DNA from: Acidobacteriota bacterium
GTDB lineage: Bacteria > Acidobacteriota > Vicinamibacteria > Vicinamibacterales > UBA8438
DNA: 8,669 nucleotides
Assembly: GCA_011523485.1 (NCBI GenBank)
Contig: WTGR01000826.1
Location: 1 to 8,669, forward strand
Direction: 5' to 3'
The notes below the pieces were generated by a model. That model did not search any database. It was not told the DNA's origin and saw nothing but the letters and a program-made list of their open reading frames with translations. This document shows positions 1-5,136 of this stretch, in pieces. The position numbers and the translations under genes are program-made. Positions within the stretch are counted from its first letter, which is position 1; the number at the start of each line of letters is the position of its first letter.

Positions 1-108
1 CTCGAGCAGAACGACGAGTGGACCGCCTCCAGGAGATACATGACGCTGGATTCCATCGCCCCCGTGAGCGACAATTCCACCGTCAAGCTGCCCGCCGTGG
101 CAGCCTGA
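1..108 (+). CDS. IS256-family transposase, C-terminal fragment (cut by window edge)
   Basis: Frame 1 is open from the window edge and reads 35 residues to a TGA at 106-108. The residues include LEQNDEWTASRRYMTLDSIA and end KLPAVAA. This EQNDEW...RRYMTL..IAP pattern with a short SLPA/KLPA-type end is the characteristic C-terminus of IS256-family (mutator-type) DDE transposases. These catalyse cut-and-paste or copy-out transposition of their own element. The catalytic DDE residues lie upstream and are not visible, so whether the copy is intact cannot be judged. The family match comes from recalled sequence patterns, not a search. A candidate terminal inverted repeat lies about 40 bases downstream, as expected for this family. 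Confidence 0.85.
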   Translation, partial: LEQNDEWTASRRYMTLDSIAPVSDNSTVKLPAVAA

Positions 109-178
109 GCGGCCCGGCCCGGCCCGCCGGTTACCGCAACCGACGCCAGGCTCTTACACCACATCCTGGGACACGATC
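1..178 (+). mobile_element. Right end of an IS256-family insertion sequence
   Basis: The transposase C-terminus ends at 108. The stretch near 149-178 contains CTTACACCACATCCTGGGAC followed by ACGATC, which resembles the terminal inverted repeats of proteobacterial IS256 elements (on the other strand it begins GATCGTGTCCC and continues towards GTGGTGTAAG). The exact outer boundary is inferred. The left end is outside the window, so neither the matching repeat nor the target-site duplication can be checked. The element sits about 160 bases upstream of the promoter candidate for the hydroxylase gene and points towards it. Confidence 0.6.
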
Positions 179-193
179 GCCACGCGAGCGGCC

Positions 194-302
194 GGACAGC
201 TAAGTGATGCTGAGGTCAGCTGTCCACCAGATCCTTCTTTGGACGGGGTAGCCGTCCTGGATCGGTTGGAGAAAGCCTCCGGGGTGGGCCGTTTTCCCGG
301 CC
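194..302. repeat. Cluster of short inverted repeats between the IS end and the hydroxylase gene
   Basis: Successive short inverted repeats are visible: GGACAGCT (194-201) with AGCTGTCC (218-225); GCTGA (209-213) with TCAGC (216-220), nested in the first loop; GGACGG (241-246) with CCGTCC (252-257); GGAG (268-271) with CTCC (277-280); and GGCCG (287-291) with CGGCC (298-302). The 8-base pair is the most notable. The others are of a size expected by chance in GC-rich DNA. No gene is recognised from 179 to 397. The stretch could be remnant mobile-element DNA, an operator region, or unremarkable sequence. Confidence 0.35.
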
Positions 303-340
303 TGGTGTGGCCGCGTGAAGCTGTCCGATTCGGGCCGAGC

Positions 341-370
341 TTGACACCCGACGGGCCGCTCACTTCTACT
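341..370 (+). promoter_or_regulatory. Sigma-70-type promoter candidate for the hydroxylase gene
   Basis: A perfect -35 hexamer TTGACA (341-346), preceded by GC as in the alphaproteobacterial CTTGAC consensus, is followed after 18 bases by TCTACT (365-370). That matches TATAAT at 4 of 6 positions. Transcription would start near 377, giving a leader of only about 20 bases before the ATG at 398. It is the only convincing promoter in the window and would drive the hydroxylase and probably the 377-residue gene after it. The prediction rests on sequence match alone. Confidence 0.5.
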
Positions 371-397
371 TCTTCGCATCGGCGGCGATGATGACCC

Positions 398-955
398 ATG
401 CAAAGTTCGATTGTCGAAGTCTCGCGACCAGGACGGCCCAGCTTCTTCGATCCAAGCGATTATCCGTTCGTCCACATGCTTGAACGGAGTGCGCCAGCAA
501 TCCGGCGCGAGCTCGATCGGGTGCTGGATGACGACGCTTTTTCCCCCTGGATGGAGACCGGGCTTTACAGCAAGGGGTGGAGCGCGTTCGCCTTGCGTTT
601 CTTCGGCCTCCAGTTCGACGAGAACTGTTCGAAATGCCCGCGCTCCACGGAGATCGTCGAGCAGGTTCCCAACATGCTGACCGCCGGGTTCTCACGCTTG
701 GAGGCGGGCGCACGCATCAAGCCCCATGTCGGCTACACCTCCCGCGTGCTGCGGTGCCATCTCGGTCTGATCATTCCGCCCCGGTGCGGACTCCGGGTCG
801 GCGGCGAAACGAGGAGTTGGGCAGAGGGCAAGTGCCTGATTTTCGACGATACGATCGAGCACGAGGCCTGGAACGATTCCGACGAGGACCGGGTGGTCCT
901 CCTTCTGGACTTTCTGAAGGAAGGCGCAAACAAGCCCCGGTCGGAAGCCGGTTAG
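398..955 (+). CDS. Aspartyl/asparaginyl beta-hydroxylase family Fe(II)/2-oxoglutarate oxygenase
   Basis: This 185-residue soluble protein has no signal peptide or membrane segment. It carries the hallmark blocks of the AspH/LpxO-type family (PF05118): KPHVGYTS with iron ligand His110, RCHLGLIIP (residues 119-127), CLIFDDTIEHEAWN with the second iron ligand His155, and RVVLLLDF with Arg165, the residue expected to hold the 2-oxoglutarate carboxylate. Family members hydroxylate a beta carbon of Asp or Asn residues, or a fatty-acyl carbon in LpxO, using O2 and 2-oxoglutarate. The length fits a bare catalytic domain. LpxO-like lipid A activity is less likely because there is no membrane anchor. 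Next to NHLP-type export genes, the natural inference is beta-hydroxylation of Asp/Asn in an exported peptide; this is not shown by the sequence. The start is the first in-frame ATG after a TGA at 392-394, and no Shine-Dalgarno sequence is evident. Its G+C (about 60% in sampled stretches) is well below that of its neighbours. Confidence 0.88.
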   Translation: MQSSIVEVSRPGRPSFFDPSDYPFVHMLERSAPAIRRELDRVLDDDAFSPWMETGLYSKGWSAFALRFFGLQFDENCSKCPRSTEIVEQVPNMLTAGFSRLEAGARIKPHVGYTSRVLRCHLGLIIPPRCGLRVGGETRSWAEGKCLIFDDTIEHEAWNDSDEDRVVLLLDFLKEGANKPRSEAG

Positions 956-977
956 GGGTTTTCCGGATCTTCGCGGT

Positions 978-1010
978 GAAACTGGGGCGTATTCCCAGGT
1001 CATCAGTTTC
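978..1010 (+). repeat. Nested inverted repeat in the hydroxylase-to-377aa gene spacer
   Basis: GAAACTG (978-984) is repeated inverted as CAGTTTC (1004-1010). Inside lies a second hairpin, CTGGG (982-986) with CCCAG (994-998) around a 7-base loop. The two overlap at 982-984, so they are partly mutually exclusive, although a combined bulged structure is possible. No U-tract follows, so it does not look like an intrinsic terminator. It could be an mRNA processing or stabilising element between two co-transcribed genes, or chance. Confidence 0.3.
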
Positions 1011-1041
1011 TTGAGGCGCGGCACAAGTGAGTGATCCACGC

Positions 1042-1055
1042 GGAGGCAGGAGCGC
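1042..1055 (+). promoter_or_regulatory. Ribosome binding site that decides the TTG start at 1056
   Basis: GGAGG (1042-1046) lies 9 bases before TTG 1056, and AGGAG (1048-1052) lies 3 bases before it. An in-frame TGA at 1032-1034 rules out longer forms, and no in-frame ATG or GTG occurs between that stop and 1056, so the TTG is the best-supported start. Confidence 0.6.
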
Positions 1056-2189
1056 TTGACGGCGGATCGCGTTCCGATCGGTGATGCGGCAGCCCGGCGT
1101 GGATCCCGGCCGGCGTCATCGGCGGGAAACGCGGCTTTGGCGTTCGGCGCGATCCTCGACGCTCTCTCGCGTGTGATCTCTCCGGCGCTGATCGACGACG
1201 CCGGCTGGGCGAACCTGCGCGATGCGGTCCGGGATCTGCCAGTGGACCCCGGGACCGGTTTCGGTTTCGAGCTTCGGCTTGGCGACACGGCGGCCCGAAC
1301 GGATTTCTATATCGCGCTGCCGCGCGGGAGTTCGCTGGGCGATCACTACGTCCGGCTCGGCGAGTGTGCGCCGCCCGGTTCGCCATCAGCGGTGCTCGGC
1401 AATTGTCTGGCCTCGATCGAAACGGAGGCTCCGTGGTCCGACATCCTGTGCGTCGAGTTCGATGCCGCGTCCGACTCGCCCGGCGCGCCTCCGGGGTTGT
1501 TCGTGCGGATAAGGTCTGATCTGGCGGAGAACGGCGCCGCGGGCGCTCCCGACGCGCTGACGGTGGCGGAATGGCTTGCGAGCGCGGTCGGTTGGCAGGT
1601 GGCCGTGGGTGAGGGCCGCGCGCTGAGGCGGGCGTTCGACGCGGTGGACGCTGCCGGCGGTTCGGTCGACTGCCTCGGGATCATGCCGGGCCGCGGCGAG
1701 AGAGCGTTCAAGATCAACAGCCGGGCTATGAAGCCCGACCGTATGTTGCAGGTCCTCGAACGCCTGCGGTGGAATGGTCCGGCCGGCGAGCTCGCGGCGT
1801 TCCTGGCGCGCTTCGGGGGGCTGTTTCATTCGCTTCGGCTTGCCATTGGCGTTACCGCCGACGGTGTCCTGCCGCGTATCGGGCTTGAGCTGTTCCAAGG
1901 CGAGCCCGGGTCCCTGAGCCAACCGGGGGCAGGCGGGTGGCCGCCCTTCCTGGCCGGGCTGCGCGAGGACGGGCTGTGCCTGCCGCGCAAGATGGATGGG
2001 CTGCTAGCCTGGCCCGGACGTGAGCTGGTGTTCTGCGGACGGGATACCTTCGGCGTATTGACGGGCATCGCCCACGTGAAGGTTTCCTTCGAGGAGCGGG
2101 AAGGCGAAGCCGCGATCGAGGCCAAGGCCTATCCGGCCGCCGGGTATCTCCCGTTCGAGACGATCGAGTCGCGGTTCGCCTTGCGATGA
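1056..2189 (+). CDS. Uncharacterised 377-residue protein, paralogue of the protein at the right edge
   Basis: I do not recognise a named family. The protein is soluble-looking, without signal peptide or membrane segments. The first ~27 residues look disordered. The body alternates short beta-rich stretches (FGFELRLG near 69-76, DFYIALP 83-89, ILCVEFD 130-136, FKINSR 218-223, LRLAIGV 260-266, RIGLELF 274-280, GIAHVKVSF 337-345, AIEAKAYP 353-360) with helices. The C-terminal part has four blocks that recur in order in the protein encoded at 8305-8669: xGLELxQ, CLPxK, GIxHVKxxF and AxAKxY. Such recurrence shows a family with a conserved C-terminal core containing an invariant Cys (Cys308) and Lys residues. 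The gene follows the hydroxylase by 100 bases on the same strand and is probably co-transcribed. It converges on the transporter operon. Its role may be biosynthetic or accessory to the RiPP-type cluster; that is inference from position only. Sampled G+C is about 75%, unlike the hydroxylase. Confidence 0.85.
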   Translation: MTADRVPIGDAAARRGSRPASSAGNAALAFGAILDALSRVISPALIDDAGWANLRDAVRDLPVDPGTGFGFELRLGDTAARTDFYIALPRGSSLGDHYVRLGECAPPGSPSAVLGNCLASIETEAPWSDILCVEFDAASDSPGAPPGLFVRIRSDLAENGAAGAPDALTVAEWLASAVGWQVAVGEGRALRRAFDAVDAAGGSVDCLGIMPGRGERAFKINSRAMKPDRMLQVLERLRWNGPAGELAAFLARFGGLFHSLRLAIGVTADGVLPRIGLELFQGEPGSLSQPGAGGWPPFLAGLREDGLCLPRKMDGLLAWPGRELVFCGRDTFGVLTGIAHVKVSFEEREGEAAIEAKAYPAAGYLPFETIESRFALR

Positions 2190-2202
2190 CCCTCCGGGGT
2201 CA
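2187..2202. terminator. Hairpin spanning both convergent stop codons
   Basis: TGACCC (2187-2192) and GGGTCA (2197-2202) form a perfect 6-base-pair stem around TCCG. On the plus strand this is a C(UNCG)G-type tetraloop, known to be unusually stable in RNA. The outer TGA on the plus strand is the stop codon of the 377-residue gene. The outer TGA on the minus strand is the stop codon of the second ABC transporter. No U-tract follows on either strand, so classical intrinsic termination is not supported. It may act as a bidirectional 3'-end stabiliser. Confidence 0.45.
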
Positions 2203-5136
2203 CGACAACTGCCGGCGGACCAGTTCGCGAAACGGCCCGTCGGCGTCGGCCAGCTCGTCGAAACGGCCGACCTGAACGACCTTCCCGGCTTCGAGGACAT
2301 AGATGCGGTCGGCTTGGCGGATCGTCGATATCCGGTGAGCGACGACGATCCGCGTCGCGGTCGAGTTGCGTATTCCCTCCATCAGGGCCGCCTGGTTCCT
2401 GCGATCCAGCCAATTGGTGGCCTCGTCGAGGATGACGATGCGCGGGTTCCGGACCAGCGCCCGGGCAATCCGGATGCGCTGGCTCTGCCCGCCGGACACG
2501 ACGGCCGCGCGCTCCCCCATGCTGGTATGCATCTGCATCGGCATCGCCCGGATCTCGCGGTCGACCCAGGCTTGGCGCGCCGCGCGCCACGCATCATCCA
2601 CCGTCAGGCTCTGGTCCTGGCCGACGATGTTGTTGAGAACGGTGCCGATCTGAACGCCCCCGTCCTGGAGCACCGCGCCGACCTGCCGGCGCACCGAGAC
2701 CGGATCGAGATTGGCAAGGTCGCGATCGTCGTAGTAGACGGCGCCGCCGGTCGGCGTCTCGAGGCCGAGCGCGAGACGCACCAGCGTGCTCTTGCCGGCG
2801 CCCGACTCGCCGACGATGGCGACAAACTCGCCAGGGTTCGCGTGGATGTCGACGGCATCGAGAATCGGCGGTTCCGTGTCGTCGTATCGGAAGCTCACGG
2901 ACTCGAAACGAAGCGCGCCGCCAAGCACGGCCGGAGGACCGGGCCGGGATCCGGCTTCGGGGGAAGCGGCGAGAATGGGTACAATCTGCTCGCAGGCGGG
3001 CACGACCGATGCGATGGACTCGAACGCCGCGCCGAGCGCCACGATGGACGCGTAGAAGATCATGGAGGCGACGTAGGCGACGAGGAATTCGTCGACCTGG
3101 AGCGCGCCCTCTTCCCTCCCGTAGGCGGCAGCGAACAGGACGGCTGCCGCCAGCAGGGGCACCGCCGCGCCGAACGCCGTCAGGTGCTCGTTCAGGATGC
3201 CGATGCGGATCTCCGCCAGCTTGTGCTTGCGGTAGCGCCGCGCCCAGGACGCCCGGGCCGATCCTTCCGCTCCCGCCGCCTGCAGCTTGCGGACGCAGTC
3301 GATGAGTTGCGACAGGTGGCCCGCGAGGCGGCGCTCCTCGCGGAACCGCTGCCGATGCGCGGCCATCTGCGCCACTCCGAAGGCGACGGTGACGGTCAAC
3401 GCGGCGACGCCGATGCCCACGCTCAGCCAGCCGAGCACGGCATCGTAGAGGAACACGAGCGCGATCGACGGAACGAGGAACAGAACGGACAGGAGCGCGG
3501 CCCCGGTTGCGCCGGAGAGGCGGTCGCGCACCGTCTGGAAGGCCAGCGCCCTCACGGAAATCTCCCCGGAGCTGTACTTGCGATAGAACCGGGTGGGGAG
3601 CCGCAGCAGGCGATCCCAAAGCGCGGCGGTGGCCCGCGCGGCGAGCCGGCCCTCGATGCGCATGACCGCCGTACCGCGCAACATGTGGGCCAGCGCGGCG
3701 GCGATAGCGAGCAGCACCAGCAGCAGCGAGAGTCGCAGAAGCGCTCCGCTATCGCCCGACGGAATCACGCGTTCGACCAGCACGCCGATGCCCGCCGCCG
3801 GCGCCAGAGCCAGGATACCTGCCGCAAGACCGGCACCGACGACGCGGGCAAGATCCGCGCCGAACCTTCCCGCGGCGGTCGCAAGCAGCTCCCTCGCGCC
3901 GACGGGCCGGTCGGAGGGCAGAGGCAGGTAGAGGACGTAGGCGTCGGGTGCGAGCGTGGCGGCTTCCGCCCGCCCCACCCGCGAGGACGCGCCGGTCCCG
4001 GGGTCGTGCAGCCGATACCTGCCCATCGTCCCGGGCAAGAGGGCGACCGGGCTGCCACCCTCGCTCCGGAAGGCCAGCATGGCTCCACTGTCGCCGCGCC
4101 ACCAGCGGTCCTCCGGCGAAAGCCGCACCCGCCGGGCGCGCACACCCGATGCGTGCAGCAGTTCGGACAATTCCGGCGGCTCGTCCGTTGGGCCGTCCGG
4201 AGCCCGGATGGCGATATGCTCATGCCGCCCCACCGTGCGCAGCGCGGCAATCAGCGCTCCGCCGGCGGAAGCCTCCGGCGGGGACGAGCCGAGGAGTCCG
4301 AACAGGCGCCGCCGTGCCTGGTCCTCGTCGTGGCGGCGCCACGCCGATCGGTCGACTTGTAGATTGGCCTGATCGGCCAACAGCATCCGGCGGTTGAAGA
4401 CCTCCGCTCCGAACGCGAGGCGGTGAAAGCCGGGCAGAGCGCGGGACAGAAGCATCCCGGCGCCCAGCGCCCGCGAAGAGAGAACGTCCACCTCGACAGG
4501 GGCATGAAGAACGGCCCAGCTGTCGCGCGTGAGCGGCACGAGATCGTCGATCTCCGTGTCCTCGGTGCCGAAGAGCTGCGCCGCGCCTCCCCGGACCCAC
4601 ACCACTCCGCCGGCGCTGGTCAACACGCCGCGGGCTTCGGTTCCCGCATCTTCGCTCAGCAGCGTGTCGGGCCGCGGCTGAACGTCGATCTGCGCGACGA
4701 TTGCGGAGACGATGCCGGTTATCCAGTTGTCGGCGTCTTCGGCGAGAACCCGGTGCAGCCCGTCAATGCTGGCGTGCGTTCCGGCGGAGATGCGCGCGGC
4801 CGGTATCCGGCGCAGGACCGTGTCCGGCACTCCCTTGGCGAGGAGCCGCAACTCCTCAGAGTCGGCCGCGCCGAAGGCCAGCCGGCCGGCTTCCAGCCGC
4901 AGCACGTGGCGAAACGGCGCCTCCGCCATGCCGTCGCGGACCCCGACGAGAAAGACGTCGAGGGCGCCGCGCTCGACGAACCACAGGCTCTCGGGATCGT
5001 CGAGGCGCACGGGCCGGTTGCCGGCCGCGAACACCTTTTCGCCCCGGGATACCGCGAATTCGGCCAGAGCGCGGCGAGCCGAATCGGTGGCGGGCGGGCC
5101 GCGCGGCTCGGCCCCGTCCGCGCGATCAGGAGGCAT
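2200..5136 (-). CDS. NHLP/NHLM-system ABC transporter with sensor-like N-terminus and degenerate C39-like domain
   Basis: A 978-residue inner-membrane transporter that matches the 'NHLM bacteriocin system ABC transporter, ATP-binding protein' type (TIGR03797 from memory). Residues ~20-235 hold two beta-rich cyclic-nucleotide-binding-like domains (e.g. LWFVERGALDVFLVG at 51-65; VVWVRGG at 178-184). Residues ~284-408 resemble a C39 peptidase fold (GRYRLHDPGTG at 372-382) but contain no cysteine. Membrane segments lie at about 430-455, 465-486, 545-592, 652-672 and 684-703. The nucleotide-binding domain is complete: Walker A GESGAGKST 776-784, Gln824, signature SGGQSQ 881-886, Walker B IVILDEA 900-906 with Glu905, His934. 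ATP-driven export of a modified peptide with the neighbouring peptidase-transporter is the expected role. The ATG at 5136 is chosen because AGGGAG (5144-5149) sits 7 bases upstream. It overlaps the preceding gene by 11 bases, implying translational coupling. An in-frame upstream start at 5166 is less likely. Confidence 0.93.
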   Translation of the reverse strand: MPPDRADGAEPRGPPATDSARRALAEFAVSRGEKVFAAGNRPVRLDDPESLWFVERGALDVFLVGVRDGMAEAPFRHVLRLEAGRLAFGAADSEELRLLAKGVPDTVLRRIPAARISAGTHASIDGLHRVLAEDADNWITGIVSAIVAQIDVQPRPDTLLSEDAGTEARGVLTSAGGVVWVRGGAAQLFGTEDTEIDDLVPLTRDSWAVLHAPVEVDVLSSRALGAGMLLSRALPGFHRLAFGAEVFNRRMLLADQANLQVDRSAWRRHDEDQARRRLFGLLGSSPPEASAGGALIAALRTVGRHEHIAIRAPDGPTDEPPELSELLHASGVRARRVRLSPEDRWWRGDSGAMLAFRSEGGSPVALLPGTMGRYRLHDPGTGASSRVGRAEAATLAPDAYVLYLPLPSDRPVGARELLATAAGRFGADLARVVGAGLAAGILALAPAAGIGVLVERVIPSGDSGALLRLSLLLVLLAIAAALAHMLRGTAVMRIEGRLAARATAALWDRLLRLPTRFYRKYSSGEISVRALAFQTVRDRLSGATGAALLSVLFLVPSIALVFLYDAVLGWLSVGIGVAALTVTVAFGVAQMAAHRQRFREERRLAGHLSQLIDCVRKLQAAGAEGSARASWARRYRKHKLAEIRIGILNEHLTAFGAAVPLLAAAVLFAAAYGREEGALQVDEFLVAYVASMIFYASIVALGAAFESIASVVPACEQIVPILAASPEAGSRPGPPAVLGGALRFESVSFRYDDTEPPILDAVDIHANPGEFVAIVGESGAGKSTLVRLALGLETPTGGAVYYDDRDLANLDPVSVRRQVGAVLQDGGVQIGTVLNNIVGQDQSLTVDDAWRAARQAWVDREIRAMPMQMHTSMGERAAVVSGGQSQRIRIARALVRNPRIVILDEATNWLDRRNQAALMEGIRNSTATRIVVAHRISTIRQADRIYVLEAGKVVQVGRFDELADADGPFRELVRRQLS

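Noticed and set aside
18..203. A 61-codon plus-strand frame at the left edge
   Set aside because: It is out of frame with the transposase C-terminus, which explains the same bases, and it crosses the IS end.
154..399. Minus-strand 81-codon frame whose product has a GG followed by a Ser/Thr/Cys-containing tail, considered as a RiPP precursor
   Set aside because: It has no Shine-Dalgarno, its leader is basic and unlike nitrile hydratase or Nif11 leaders, it is antisense to the hydroxylase promoter, and its supposed core runs into the IS inverted repeat.
200..475. Minus-strand 91-codon frame with an internal Gly-Gly, considered as a precursor peptide
   Set aside because: It starts inside the hydroxylase gene on the opposite strand, has no ribosome site, and has no leader-like helix or known leader motif.
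1011..1039. TTGAGG as a -35 for a separate promoter of the 377-residue gene
   Set aside because: No acceptable -10 lies 16-18 bases downstream; co-transcription from the upstream promoter is simpler.
1056..2189. Identity as an ABBA-fold (PatF-like or DMATS-like) peptide prenyltransferase
   Set aside because: The alternating strand/helix layout brought this to mind, but I could not match any diagnostic motif of those families, so no function was assigned.
2314..4362. A 682-codon open frame on the plus strand, opposite the second transporter
   Set aside because: It is antisense to a gene with complete, recognisable ABC motifs. Its translation is Arg/Gly/Pro/His-rich with no fold or motif, as usual for shadow frames in very GC-rich DNA.
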